Source: Pedobacter sp. FW305-3-2-15-E-R2A2
Lineage (GTDB): Bacteria > Bacteroidota > Bacteroidia > Sphingobacteriales > Sphingobacteriaceae
Assembly (NCBI RefSeq): GCF_038446955.1
Contig: NZ_CP151803.1
Span: forward strand, 2,790,001 to 2,854,000
Direction: 5' to 3'
DNA: 64,000 bases
A program made the translations under genes and the position numbers. The notes below the pieces were generated by a model that was given only the letters and a program-made list of their open reading frames with translations, was not told where the DNA came from and did no database searches. Below, in pieces: positions 37,040 through 47,148 of the stretch; within the stretch, counting starts at the first letter, position 1; each line of letters starts with the position of its first letter.

Positions 37040-38638
37040 ATGAAAAAGCGCGTTCTCATCAGCGTCCTGCTGGTCGCCATGTTTTTCAACCATTTAAATG
37101 CACAAGTCAAAAAGGCTGTAGCGAAACCTAAAGGAAAACTGGAAGCTTCTAAGGAACCCGCTCTCAGCAAAATAGATTTTTTTAGCCAGACACCTGATGG
37201 GGCGGTACAGATCTTTAATGATGAACTCAAAAAGCTACAGATCGTGCTCAGAGATATACAAGAAACAACGACCTATGACTATGATGCGAAGGGCAAGAAA
37301 CTCAATAGCATTGCTTCTACTTCGAGAAGATTGATCTTCGACAAAGGGCTTAACGCATCGATTGTTGCCGATAAGAATGACTATATCACTGAAATCTCCC
37401 TTGAACAAAGTAATGGCAATGGGAGATATTTTAAGGAGATAAAAAAAATGCTGGGCCTGACTGCCTGGCCGGTTATCGCCCTGAATGAGTCCGATACCAC
37501 CTTTAGGAATGGGAATCTGGTCGCAACGACCTCTTCTTATAAAGCACTGAATGAAGACGGAGACGAAACGGGTAAGAATGGACTTGCGCTTAGCATGAAG
37601 CGGATCAGTCTTTATGCCTATGTACCCAAAGAACTGCGGCAGTTCGATGCCCAGGACATCATTGTACATGACAATGCCGAAGATGTAGGTTATTCGGTGG
37701 TAGAATTCATGAAAAAAATAGGGGTCAACCTGCTTTATCAGGACTATGAGCAGACTTTTGCAATAGAGGGGGAGTTGTCGGGCTACAGTCGGAATTATCA
37801 ATTCAGCAATTCCGTTTTTGTGACGATCGCCACTTCAGCACTACGGAAAATGAATAGGATGGAGCTGACCTGTAAGGATCCCATCACCTTTTCCAAACTA
37901 AAAAAAGCCCTTGGCATTCAGCAATGGGCAAAAACTGGCAGCGACCCTGAGCTCGGTGCCGACTATTATGAGTTCAAAAATATACGCTGTAATGTTTATT
38001 CCAGTGCAAAATTTATATGGCTTGATATTAAGCCATTAGAGGAGGATATGCCTTCAAGATTGGAGAATACAAAGACACCGGGATTCGATGACCTGGCCAA
38101 TCTTTATCAGTCCGGGCCACCGGAACAGGTGATAAAGACGATCACTGCCAATTATGTAAATGGGATAAAGCATGACGATGGCTTGAAAAAATGGGTTGCT
38201 GATCCACTTGCCGATAAGCTTAAATTTTACTTTAAAGCTCCCAATGCTCCTGTTGCAGTATGTATCTTCAATTACAAGGTTTCAGTTAATGATAACAACA
38301 GCCTCACGATGTATCTTTATTCCAGGGACACGCAATACCTGAAGGACATTCTGTCACAATATCAAAACAGCGCTTCCAGGTCGAAATATATATACATGGT
38401 AAAAAAGAACAACGTTATTGTGGAACAGACCGGTGATTTTGATGAGATCTGGTTCATGGACAGGGCGGTCAGAGCGCAGCAACTTGCCGGGCAGGAACAG
38501 CAAAAGGCTGAAATTGCGAGAAAAAAAGAGCAGGAAAGACTTGATGCTATAGAACTAGAGAAACAAAAAGCGGCCAGATCAATGGAAACATTAAATAAGT
38601 TGGGTGATTTCTTAAAAGCGCCCAGGAAAAAGCCATAG
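37040..38638 (+). CDS. Exported protein of unknown function
   Basis: 532 residues. The signal peptide is MKKRVLISVLLVAMFFNHLNAQ. I do not recognise a family. Two related stretches may be internal repeats: one around residue 130 (IKKMLGLTAWPV) and one around residue 290 (LKKALGIQQWAKTG), each a helix ending in LGI/L..W before a beta-rich part. The C-terminal 60 residues are charged and likely coiled coil (QEQQKAEIARKKEQERLDAIELEKQKA), then a basic end. It has its own upstream region, so it is probably a separate transcription unit. No enzyme motif is visible. Confidence 0.6.
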   Translation: MKKRVLISVLLVAMFFNHLNAQVKKAVAKPKGKLEASKEPALSKIDFFSQTPDGAVQIFNDELKKLQIVLRDIQETTTYDYDAKGKKLNSIASTSRRLIFDKGLNASIVADKNDYITEISLEQSNGNGRYFKEIKKMLGLTAWPVIALNESDTTFRNGNLVATTSSYKALNEDGDETGKNGLALSMKRISLYAYVPKELRQFDAQDIIVHDNAEDVGYSVVEFMKKIGVNLLYQDYEQTFAIEGELSGYSRNYQFSNSVFVTIATSALRKMNRMELTCKDPITFSKLKKALGIQQWAKTGSDPELGADYYEFKNIRCNVYSSAKFIWLDIKPLEEDMPSRLENTKTPGFDDLANLYQSGPPEQVIKTITANYVNGIKHDDGLKKWVADPLADKLKFYFKAPNAPVAVCIFNYKVSVNDNNSLTMYLYSRDTQYLKDILSQYQNSASRSKYIYMVKKNNVIVEQTGDFDEIWFMDRAVRAQQLAGQEQQKAEIARKKEQERLDAIELEKQKAARSMETLNKLGDFLKAPRKKP

Positions 38639-38862
38639 TTCTCTGTTTCTTTAAAAGTTTATTTTTTTATTTCCGTAAATTGCTAATTGCAAGCTGGTTG
38701 TACTATGCAGGCTGTTCTACTATGTTTATTTGTTTGCCGTTTTGTTATATTTGAATACTTTAAGTAAATATTTATAATATAAAATGAGCTCAATATTCTT
38801 TGTGTGTTACATTTAAGATTGCTCATCTCGTATTATTGAGGCTGGAAGAAGTAAAATATATC

Positions 38863-39309
38863 ATGAGAAATGCGACTATAGTATCATTAATATTCTGCAG
38901 CTTATTTTGCAAAGCGCAAAAAGAACTAAGTATAGTTGCCAAATTTAAAGCACTTAAGACATTTGTACCGTATGCGTTCATGCCAAATGATAGCATCATC
39001 AGATTTCAAAAGAGAAAATATTTGGTAAAAACTAAAGCGTATCTCGAAAATGGCGAATTCATAGGTGTCGATATCTGGAATCCTTTGGGGTATGTAGAAC
39101 ATACAAAAAATGAACTTTCCAAAGTTACAGCAGTCTTTTACGATGCCTATGAAATAGACCTCGCTAAGACTGCTAAGATAATAGATCATAAACACATTAA
39201 TATTGACGGCGAAACTTATCGGATCAGATTTTTTAATAAAAAAAGGAAAGAGATCTATTATTTTGCAGGGATTGATCCCGAATATTTGTATATTATCAGA
39301 TATAAATAA
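38863..39309 (+). CDS. Small exported protein of unknown function
   Basis: 148 residues with a short signal peptide (MRNATIVSLIFCSLFCKAQ). The mature part is charged and beta-rich (FQKRKYLVKTKAYLENGEFIG, YRIRFFNKKRKEIYYF), with no known motif. I chose the ATG at 38863 because the signal peptide begins there and a purine-rich GGAAGAAG precedes it; the frame extends 63 bp further upstream without support. Its base composition is AT-rich like the YD-repeat island that follows, so it may belong to the same accessory stretch. Confidence 0.5.
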   Translation: MRNATIVSLIFCSLFCKAQKELSIVAKFKALKTFVPYAFMPNDSIIRFQKRKYLVKTKAYLENGEFIGVDIWNPLGYVEHTKNELSKVTAVFYDAYEIDLAKTAKIIDHKHINIDGETYRIRFFNKKRKEIYYFAGIDPEYLYIIRYK

Positions 39310-39847
39310 GTCCTCAATAGTGTGCTCTGATTCGCTGATTCCTTTAATCTATTGCTAAGATGGCCTAAGAATTATTTGAGCCGCACTGTAAAACGGGATT
39401 GAGTATTTCAATCCTTGTTTATTATATTTCCTATTTGAATAGTATACACAATTTGTGAAGAAATCCCGTCAATGTACCCACTTAAGTTAAACGCATCAAT
39501 ACCTCAATCGCGATGAATGCCATTCTAGCATTGCAATTTCATGAATCTAATTTAGCAATTTCCACACTAAGTTTAAGGTGATGTATTCTAATTGTTAAAT
39601 AATTTGTTGTAATATTATTTTATTGAAATATTTTTTTACTTTTGAGGTAACTCGGAGGTTTTTTAAACTTTTTAGTTTAAAACTTATTGTTAAACAGCTC
39701 TTTATGATCTTTTTAGGTTTTTTTTGAACTTATTTTTCAATTGTTTTCGTCAATATGTCTGCGTGTTTTATTAACATATTACTGGGTATTGGTATGCCTT
39801 TTTATTTTTTCGCTGTTATTGAGTTTGTTGTAATTTAAAATTAGTAA
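39310..39847. other. AT-rich intergenic region before the YD-repeat genes
   Basis: 538 bp without a gene. Its left half holds a degenerate copy of the end of the DUF1801 gene and its terminator (described separately). Its right half is strongly AT-rich. TACTTTTG at 39637-39644 fits the TAnnTTTG -7 element without a well-placed -33 box. TTTTAAAC/GTTTAAAA at 39661-39682 forms a short AT-rich hairpin in what would be a long leader. Confidence 0.45.
39393..39505. repeat. Left flanking repeat of the YD-repeat island (DUF1801 3'-end relic)
   Basis: An imperfect copy of 47156-47277 in the same orientation. It has the remnant palindrome GGATTGA/TCAATCC (39396-39414), the shared block TGAAGAAAT, and TACCC.CTTAAG.TAAACG. 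Read on the reverse strand, 39482-39505 encodes E-V-L-M-R-L-T-stop, matching the G-V-L-V-R-L-A-stop end of the DUF1801 gene. Upstream of that, the coding similarity is lost. Confidence 0.65.
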
Positions 39848-42800
39848 ATGTTGTTTATGATAAGAAAAATGTTGTCTGTATATCTGTTATGGATTCTTGG
39901 CGCTGTTAGCTATGCCCAAGATTTAAAAAGGGTCTTGCCACCTTCACCCAGCAGTAATGAGTTTGATAAGTATGTTAATCATGTCGTCTCGTTACAAAGC
40001 GGGACTCCCGAAATAAATATACCGATTTATGACATACAGGTGGGATCTGTCAAAATCCCAATAGCACTTTCTTACCATGCCTCAGGAATCAAATTCGCAC
40101 AGGCGAACGGTGATGTTGGTGTGGGGTGGGCTCTAAGCCCAGGATATAGGATCACTAGGACAACTTATGGTTTTGCCGATGAACAAACTGTAATGCCAAG
40201 CCAACATGAAATCAATAACAAAGTGTATTACGAAATGGATAGGCTTACGCGAGAAAGGTATCTGTCGAAGTTCAATAAAAGTAGTGAATCCCACAGATTT
40301 TTAGATGGCCCGTTTGATGATCTGGATGGTCAATATGATATATTTACTTATGGTCTCGATAATACTTCAGGCAGGTTCCTGATCGATGATAGGGCCAATA
40401 AGACAACCACTTTATTGACTGGAGAATTTGGCTCTAAAATCAATTACACCACCAAGATGCTTCCAGCGAATAGTCTATGTATTAACGCAATGGATTTTAT
40501 GGACACCAGGGGTGTCTTTTATGAGTTTGGGAAAGTTGAAAACAGTAATGAAGATCTTTGCGAAACTACAGGTGTTAGAGGTGGTTTAGTTACGACGGCT
40601 TGGCCTCTAACTAAAATCAGCTTGCCATCTAATCAACAGATATATTTTAAGTATAGGAAATTTTATGAGCAAAGAGGGGCAGGAGTGACTTCGCTTTCTC
40701 TTACCTATGGTGTTCCTAGACAGTCTCGGGACGATTGCTATCCCGATCAAATGGTGTACTCTAGTAGTGTAACAGGTTCTCCTGGATATTATGATATCTA
40801 TAACACGATGGAGATAACCACACCTAACGAAAAGGTGACTTTTGAGCGGGCAACGCAGGATCAAAAGATCAATGCTTTGAATATTTCTACTATAACAGGA
40901 GAGTTAAAGAAAAGAGTTCTGTTCTATTATAGTTCAGGTGGAAACAATCGTCAGTTTTTAGATTCTTTAAAAATCTATGATGCGAATTTGAAAAATTCGT
41001 TCACTTACAAATTTGAATACGATTCCAGAACTACCATTTATCGGAACTATGATTTTTGGGGTTATTATGCAAGGGATGGGAGGTCTGATCTGGGATATGA
41101 TGCTTCTTATCTTCCTGAGCTTAAAGTGAATTTCAGTGCGATCAATTCTGGGATGACATCTCCTGAAGACCCCTGCAATTTTAACCGCTACAGTGCTTAT
41201 GATTTTGGTGCAAATAAAAGTCAGGCTTCCGTCGCATATAGTTTAAAAAAAATTACTTATCCTACTGGTGGTTTTACAGATTATGTTTTCGAGCCGAATC
41301 AGTTTAACGCGAATGGAAAGATTCAAAGCGGTGGAATTCGTATACGAGAGATTCGGTCTTATGATAAATCTGAAAAGCTACTGCTTTCAAAGAGTTACCT
41401 ATATGGAAAAAACTATTCTGGTTATGGAAAAGGACAAACGTTGCCTGGTTCAGAAATAGGTATGAATATTAGCGAACGGGCTGAACTTGTTGCCATAACA
41501 GGCGGAACGTATATGGAGGCCGTAAGAAAACTTGTTTATTCTTCTGTCCCGGATCCAGAGATTGCTGACAGTTATGTGATGCAAAATTATGGATGGTATG
41601 ATGAAGTTACTGAAATAAATAAAGACGCTGCTGTTACCGGAAAAACGGTTTACAACTTCGATCAGAATTACTTTAATGCAGGATGGTATCCCCGGGAGGT
41701 TCAGAATCCTGCTCCATTTGTAAGGACATACGATTACCGAACCGCACCTCGCTTAAAGGAGAAGCGCTTTTATGAAACAACAGCTACCGGAGAGAAACTT
41801 GCACGAAAAGAGACTTACGAATATAGCGCAACTGCTACGAGTCAGTTTAATGGTTTCAAAGTGAGTGGCTTTGCAAGAGCCTCTCCCGCAGAAAATCGAT
41901 ATCCGACGGTGTTTAGTTTTGCTATAGGCGGGCATAATTCACTCTTTAATTATGCTGAATATGACATCATCGGTGGCGCTAAGCAGTTATCTTTGCAGAC
42001 AGATTCTACTTTTAATACGGATTCTGGAGTATTTGTAAATACAAAAGCCTGGACGTTTAATTCCCTTGGGCAAATATCAACGAACACGGAGACAACAAGT
42101 GATGGGGAAAAGATAGTCTCTAAGATGACTTATCCAATGGATTATGCCAGTACTGAAGCTGCCAATAATGATATTGCAAAAGGGATTCAAATCCTTAAAG
42201 ATAAAAACGTTATCAATCCTGTTGTAGAGCAGTATGTTCAGAAATCTAACGCTAACGGAACTAACCTCAGAACCGTATCTTCTATTTTTACTACTTATAA
42301 AAAGACAATACCTTACCCCAATGTTGTCTATAAAATGGAGAGTCGACAAGGCATCACAAATTTCATCCCTGCGACTGTTACTGTAACAGCGAGTGTAATA
42401 GACAGTCGTTATAAGCCGAAGATCTCTTTTAACGAATATGATGGGCGTGGTAATGTTTTAGAGCAACAAAGGATCAATGGGATTAAAGAGGCCTATCTCT
42501 GGGGATACAGTTCTCAGTTTCCGGTTGCTAAAATTCTAAACGGTGATTACAATGTGGCTAGGCAATATGTAAGCCAGGCTGTACTCGACAATCCCGAGAA
42601 TGACCTAGAATTAAGAAATGAGTTGAATAAGTTAAGGTTGAATCTTACTGGTTCACAGGTTACTACTTATACTTACGAACCTTTGGTCGGAGTAACAAGT
42701 ATAACAGATGAGAAAGGACAAACTTCCTATTATGAGTATGATGGATTTCAACGACTAAAAAATATCAAAGATCAGCATAATAATATAATAAAAAACTATA

Positions 42801-43216
42801 CACTTAATTATGGATTGAGTCCCTATGTCGCTCCGACAATTTATAAAAGTGTTGCGATGAGCAAAGTGTTTACAAAGGTTTGTACGAATGGGCTTACTGG
42901 AACTAGTGTTTCCTACACCGTTCCTGCGGGAAAATATACTGCTACTGCAAGTCAGGCTGCAGCCAATCAGTTAGCAACAAATGAGCTCAACACTAAGGGA
43001 CAGACTAATGCTAATGAGTATGGGACTTGCATCAATACCTGTACCGGTGAAGGTCAAAAGATAGTTAATGGTTATTGTGAAACAGGTACGAGATACAATT
43101 TGTACTCTATAAGGTCAGGAAATGGTTATAAATGCACATATGAATACCAATGGTCTGATGGCTCAAAGAGTGGACTCCTTTCTGACTATAACGATTATGC
43201 CTGCGCAATAGACTAA
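39848..43216 (+). CDS. YD-repeat/RHS-like secreted protein, N-terminal partner, with DUF5977-like end
   Basis: 1122 residues with a signal peptide ending SYAQ. The start (VLPPSPSSNEFDKYVNHVVSL, then GTPEINIPIYDIQ and LSYHASGIKFAQANGDVGVGWALSPG) is typical of the large Bacteroidota YD-repeat proteins. The later part has YD-type strands (YEYDGFQRLKNIKDQHNNIIKNY at about 965). The C-terminal 100 residues resemble DUF5977 (VSYTVPAGKYTATASQAAANQLA, then a Gly-x-Cys end). The gene ends 25 bp before a second YD-repeat gene, and the pair probably forms one surface or secreted shell. The family has no proven enzyme activity; it is thought to encapsulate or present a C-terminal effector. Confidence 0.85.
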   Translation: MLFMIRKMLSVYLLWILGAVSYAQDLKRVLPPSPSSNEFDKYVNHVVSLQSGTPEINIPIYDIQVGSVKIPIALSYHASGIKFAQANGDVGVGWALSPGYRITRTTYGFADEQTVMPSQHEINNKVYYEMDRLTRERYLSKFNKSSESHRFLDGPFDDLDGQYDIFTYGLDNTSGRFLIDDRANKTTTLLTGEFGSKINYTTKMLPANSLCINAMDFMDTRGVFYEFGKVENSNEDLCETTGVRGGLVTTAWPLTKISLPSNQQIYFKYRKFYEQRGAGVTSLSLTYGVPRQSRDDCYPDQMVYSSSVTGSPGYYDIYNTMEITTPNEKVTFERATQDQKINALNISTITGELKKRVLFYYSSGGNNRQFLDSLKIYDANLKNSFTYKFEYDSRTTIYRNYDFWGYYARDGRSDLGYDASYLPELKVNFSAINSGMTSPEDPCNFNRYSAYDFGANKSQASVAYSLKKITYPTGGFTDYVFEPNQFNANGKIQSGGIRIREIRSYDKSEKLLLSKSYLYGKNYSGYGKGQTLPGSEIGMNISERAELVAITGGTYMEAVRKLVYSSVPDPEIADSYVMQNYGWYDEVTEINKDAAVTGKTVYNFDQNYFNAGWYPREVQNPAPFVRTYDYRTAPRLKEKRFYETTATGEKLARKETYEYSATATSQFNGFKVSGFARASPAENRYPTVFSFAIGGHNSLFNYAEYDIIGGAKQLSLQTDSTFNTDSGVFVNTKAWTFNSLGQISTNTETTSDGEKIVSKMTYPMDYASTEAANNDIAKGIQILKDKNVINPVVEQYVQKSNANGTNLRTVSSIFTTYKKTIPYPNVVYKMESRQGITNFIPATVTVTASVIDSRYKPKISFNEYDGRGNVLEQQRINGIKEAYLWGYSSQFPVAKILNGDYNVARQYVSQAVLDNPENDLELRNELNKLRLNLTGSQVTTYTYEPLVGVTSITDEKGQTSYYEYDGFQRLKNIKDQHNNIIKNYTLNYGLSPYVAPTIYKSVAMSKVFTKVCTNGLTGTSVSYTVPAGKYTATASQAAANQLATNELNTKGQTNANEYGTCINTCTGEGQKIVNGYCETGTRYNLYSIRSGNGYKCTYEYQWSDGSKSGLLSDYNDYACAID

Positions 43217-43241
43217 CCCTGATAGACTAACTGAATTTAAA

Positions 43242-46200
43242 ATGATAGATGTTAAAAAAATAATTGTACTCGGGTTGGTTTTAATGGTTGAGGTATTTAA
43301 TCCTGCAGCAGCTCAAAAACCATTGGTACTGTCAAAATATAGTGGCGAGAACGAAATTAAGGCACCTGGTAGTGTAACCCTGATAGCTGGGTTTCATATT
43401 CCTTCAGGAAGTACAGTGCGAATCTTTACGATTCCCCCTGTTCTGAACTTTCCAAATGTTGCTTCCAGGCCTAGCAGTAACCAGAATTATATGTTAACCA
43501 GGACGTTTAAAATGGCTAATGTTAATAATGGAAATATAGACAGTCTGCGAAAAGTATCCGATGAAAATCAATCGGTACAATATTTCGATGGTCTTGGAAG
43601 GCCATCACAAGCCATCACCATTCAGGGGAGTCCTTCATTCAGGGATATTGTACAACCCATAGAATATGATGCCTTTGGAAGAGAGGTTAAAAAATATCTT
43701 TCCTATGTTTCTGACAGCTCATCAAGCGATGGCCGATATAAAACCACAGCATTGGCTGATCAATTGACTTTTTATAATAGTCCTACTCTCCAGGGGGCAC
43801 CAGGGTTAGTTTCCATTCCAGGAGCTGCCTTTTCTGAAATAAAATTTGAACGCTCGCCATTGAATAGGACGTTGGAGCAGGGCGAAGCTGGTGCATCCTG
43901 GCAGTTGACTTCAGGGCATACGACAAGATTTGTGTATGGAGTAAATAATATGGATATTGCTGCTGCCTCAAAGGGTTTTGCTGTAAGGCTATATACTGCA
44001 GCATATGTGGAAGGCATAGGCAAAGAGCATGAGCGAATGCTTTCAGGAACGGGGTACTATAAGGTAAATGAGTTGGCACTGACCATCAATAAGAATGAAA
44101 ATTGGACGGAAGCAGATGGAAAAGCTGGGACGGTTGAAACATATATAGACAAACAAGGGAGAACCGTTTTAAAACGCCTTTTTAATAAGAATGATGCAGG
44201 AGGAGTAGAAATCCTTTCAACTTATTATGTGTATGATGATATAGGTAACCTGAGTTTCATATTGCCTTCGGGTGCAGATCCGGATGCAATCACGTTACCA
44301 TCGCAGGCAGTTCAGAATGATTTTTGTTATCAGTACAGATATGATGAAAGAAAGCGACTGATCGAGAAGAAGGTTCCGGGGAAGGGATGGGGAAGTCTGG
44401 TTTATAACAATCTGGATCAATTGGTGCTAAGTCAGGATGCGGTGCAGGCTAACAGCGGACAATGGTTGTTTAATAAGTATGATGTGTTTGGGAGGGTGAT
44501 CATTACAGGGTTATATTCGGATGTAAATAGAAGGTCCAGATATCAGATGGAAACTTTGATAAATGAAGAAACCAAGTTCTTCGAGACAAAAATAACAACT
44601 GGGAATGGGTATAGTAATCAAGCTTTCCCAACAAGTATAGCCGCCTGTCACAGCATTAATTATTATGATCATTACCAGTTCCCAGGTAATGATTTTGGTC
44701 TTCCTGATACGGGGAAAAATGAAGTGGACGGAATTCGGACTCAAGGCGTGCTGACGGGTAATAAAACAGCTGTTTTGGGTACTGAAACGATGTTGTTGAG
44801 GGTAAATTATTATGATGATGAGGGAAGAGTTTTACAGGTGAAAAGCCAAAATCATTTGGGAGGAACGGATGTCGTTTCCAACAATTACAATTTTGCCGGA
44901 GAATTGAAGGAAAGTGTAAGGAATCATACCGTGAACGGGAAAACAACTGTAGTGAGTAACCAGTTTGAATATGATCATGTAGGGCGAAAACACAAGACTA
45001 TGGAAAAGATCAACAATGGGGATGAGATTATTTTAAGTAAACTCGACTATAATGAGATTGGTCAGTTATCCATGAAAAGCCTTCATAGCTCTGACAAAGG
45101 AAATTCTTATCTCCAAAATACTACATTTGGTTATAATGAACGGGGATGGTTGAAAAGAAAAATCTCTACTCAATTTAGTATGGAACTACTATATGATGAT
45201 GGTGCTTCTCCTCAATTCAATGGGAATGTTGCAAATCAAAAATGGGGAACTGGCAGTAGTTTCTTAAATAATTTTACTTATGGTTATGATGCTTTGAGTA
45301 GGCTTAAGAATGCCAGTAGTACGGGGATAAGAATGACGGAAGCATTGACATATGATGTAATGGGAAATATCTCTACTATGAATAGAGATGGGGAAGGAGC
45401 GAACCAGTATAAGTATAATGGCAATCGCTTGAGTCAAGTCAGTAGTGGTCCACTTCAGACCGGTTTGTATCAATACGATGAGAATGGAAATGCGATAGTG
45501 GATGGAAGAAATAAACTTAATATCGGTTATAACGTGTTGAATTTGCCTGCTATGGTTACTAAAATCGGACTAAATTTAATTTATACCTACAACGCGGTAG
45601 GAAATAGACTTAAAAAGTCGAGTAATGGAGCGGTTAGGAATTATGTGAATGGAATTGAATACGTAGATAATACTATTGATATCATTCATACAGATGAAGG
45701 AATCGCCAGGAATAATGGCGGTATATTTAGCTATGAGTACAATCTATCAGATCAACTGGGGAATGTAAGGTATAGTTTTCGCAAACATCCGATAACTGGA
45801 GCAGTCGAGCGACTTCAAAGTGATGATTATTATGCTTTTGGTAAAAGAAAGTCTTCTGGAAACACAGTCTCTCTAAATAATAAGTACCTTTATAATGGAA
45901 AGGAAATTCAGGAGGAAATGGGCGAACAGTACGACTATGGCGCAAGATTTTACGACCCCACGATTGGAAGGTGGAATGTGGTGGATCCCAAATCAGAATT
46001 ACTTGAAATGTCTTCCCCCTATGTTTATTCTCTAAATAGTCCGGCAAACTTTATTGACAAAGACGGGGAACTACCTATTTATATTAACGGTAATACTGAA
46101 GGGGACAGTGAACGTGGTAATAGGTCTTATTGGGATGCGCAATTATTGAGGACCATTGCTAGTTCTGGAATGCCCAATCCTGGAGGACAAATCCATTGGG

Positions 46201-46790
46201 TTGATGGAAATAGAGGGAGACAAGCGATACACGGAAAGCATTATGTGACCAATGATCGGGCTTTTGGAGCTATGGACAGATTTTTAGGTGGTCAGATGGA
46301 TGCAAAAAAAGACTTTAAAGAAATACTGGCAAAGCTGGAGCGTGATCCTAAGACCAATAAGATTATCGAAAAAATTCAAATTTATACACATAGCCGAGGG
46401 GCTGCATTTGGAGCAGGTTATACTGATGCGCTTTTAGAATTGATAAAAGAGAATCGTGGTCAATTTGAAAATCCAGATAAGGTCATTGAATTTGTATTAA
46501 ATTTGGCCCCTCATCAATCAGATTCAATAGAAGCTCCAGTTGGATCAAATTCATTTTCTATTGATCATAGCTGGGACGGGCTATCTGGTGACGATATGGG
46601 GAATAATACGGCTTTTACAACCAATACGGGATCTTGGTCTTTAAAAAAACCACACAAAAATGGTAGTTTTGGTAAAGAGGTGGGCGCATTTTTGAAGGCT
46701 TTTCAGAAAAGTAAAGGCGATAAAAAACAATTCGTTCGTGATTTTGCTAGCTTGTTGAAATCTTATGGTATTGACTTACAGGAAGAATAG
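43242..46790 (+). CDS. RHS-repeat core protein with C-terminal lipase-like domain (putative polymorphic toxin)
   Basis: 1182 residues. A signal peptide (ending PAAAQ) is followed by a DUF6443-type N-terminus (QYFDGLGRPSQAITIQGSP, IEYDAFGREVKKYL). YD repeats run from about 330 to 870. The RHS-associated core is YDYGARFYDPTIGRWNVVDP (about 900-925), after which such proteins carry a variable effector. Here the last 235 residues contain YTHSRGAAFGAGY with a candidate nucleophile Ser1051, then NLAPHQSD and a late His in LKKPHKNGSFG. This resembles an alpha/beta-hydrolase lipase order (Ser, Asp, His). A phospholipase-type toxin is inferred, not shown. The small membrane protein 2 bp downstream is the likely immunity protein. 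Confidence 0.85.
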   Translation: MIDVKKIIVLGLVLMVEVFNPAAAQKPLVLSKYSGENEIKAPGSVTLIAGFHIPSGSTVRIFTIPPVLNFPNVASRPSSNQNYMLTRTFKMANVNNGNIDSLRKVSDENQSVQYFDGLGRPSQAITIQGSPSFRDIVQPIEYDAFGREVKKYLSYVSDSSSSDGRYKTTALADQLTFYNSPTLQGAPGLVSIPGAAFSEIKFERSPLNRTLEQGEAGASWQLTSGHTTRFVYGVNNMDIAAASKGFAVRLYTAAYVEGIGKEHERMLSGTGYYKVNELALTINKNENWTEADGKAGTVETYIDKQGRTVLKRLFNKNDAGGVEILSTYYVYDDIGNLSFILPSGADPDAITLPSQAVQNDFCYQYRYDERKRLIEKKVPGKGWGSLVYNNLDQLVLSQDAVQANSGQWLFNKYDVFGRVIITGLYSDVNRRSRYQMETLINEETKFFETKITTGNGYSNQAFPTSIAACHSINYYDHYQFPGNDFGLPDTGKNEVDGIRTQGVLTGNKTAVLGTETMLLRVNYYDDEGRVLQVKSQNHLGGTDVVSNNYNFAGELKESVRNHTVNGKTTVVSNQFEYDHVGRKHKTMEKINNGDEIILSKLDYNEIGQLSMKSLHSSDKGNSYLQNTTFGYNERGWLKRKISTQFSMELLYDDGASPQFNGNVANQKWGTGSSFLNNFTYGYDALSRLKNASSTGIRMTEALTYDVMGNISTMNRDGEGANQYKYNGNRLSQVSSGPLQTGLYQYDENGNAIVDGRNKLNIGYNVLNLPAMVTKIGLNLIYTYNAVGNRLKKSSNGAVRNYVNGIEYVDNTIDIIHTDEGIARNNGGIFSYEYNLSDQLGNVRYSFRKHPITGAVERLQSDDYYAFGKRKSSGNTVSLNNKYLYNGKEIQEEMGEQYDYGARFYDPTIGRWNVVDPKSELLEMSSPYVYSLNSPANFIDKDGELPIYINGNTEGDSERGNRSYWDAQLLRTIASSGMPNPGGQIHWVDGNRGRQAIHGKHYVTNDRAFGAMDRFLGGQMDAKKDFKEILAKLERDPKTNKIIEKIQIYTHSRGAAFGAGYTDALLELIKENRGQFENPDKVIEFVLNLAPHQSDSIEAPVGSNSFSIDHSWDGLSGDDMGNNTAFTTNTGSWSLKKPHKNGSFGKEVGAFLKAFQKSKGDKKQFVRDFASLLKSYGIDLQEE

Positions 46791-46792
46791 CT

Positions 46793-47080
46793 ATGAAAAA
46801 ACTCTTTGTATATCTTTTTTTATCCGGGCTAAATATTGTATTATATTTTGCCTTAGCAATCGTAGATGTATTTGCGGAATTTCTATTTTTTGGATCGGGT
46901 AAATCGAGCGAAAAATACTCTTTTTGGGGATCATTATTTTTTGCTCTGTTGCAAATAATCATTTTATGGCTTCTCTATAAAAAACAAATCCTTTTAAAGG
47001 ATAAGTTGCTGCTAATCATAAATATAGGAATTGTGGTGTGCTTGTTTGTTATTTCGCTGTTTATCGCCCAAGCGTTTTAG
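46793..47080 (+). CDS. Small three-helix membrane protein, putative immunity protein
   Basis: 95 residues with three hydrophobic segments (about 5-33, 46-62 and 71-93) and short polar loops such as GSGKSSEKYS. I recognise no family. It starts 2 bp after the stop of the RHS-core protein, the usual position of an immunity gene for a polymorphic toxin. A membrane-embedded inhibitor would suit a toxin that attacks lipids. The sequence is too short and hydrophobic for a firm family call, so the role rests on position. Confidence 0.65.
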   Translation: MKKLFVYLFLSGLNIVLYFALAIVDVFAEFLFFGSGKSSEKYSFWGSLFFALLQIIILWLLYKKQILLKDKLLLIINIGIVVCLFVISLFIAQAF

Positions 47081-47148
47081 TCTATTAAGTAAGCTTTTTA
47101 AGGAATGATATTAACCTATTGATTGGATAGCCTGGTAATCATTTGGTT

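Noticed and set aside
39310..39847. CRISPR array or RNA gene in the AT-rich gap
   Set aside because: No regularly spaced repeats, no tRNA cloverleaf and no rRNA-like sequence. Only one degenerate flanking repeat and short AT hairpins.
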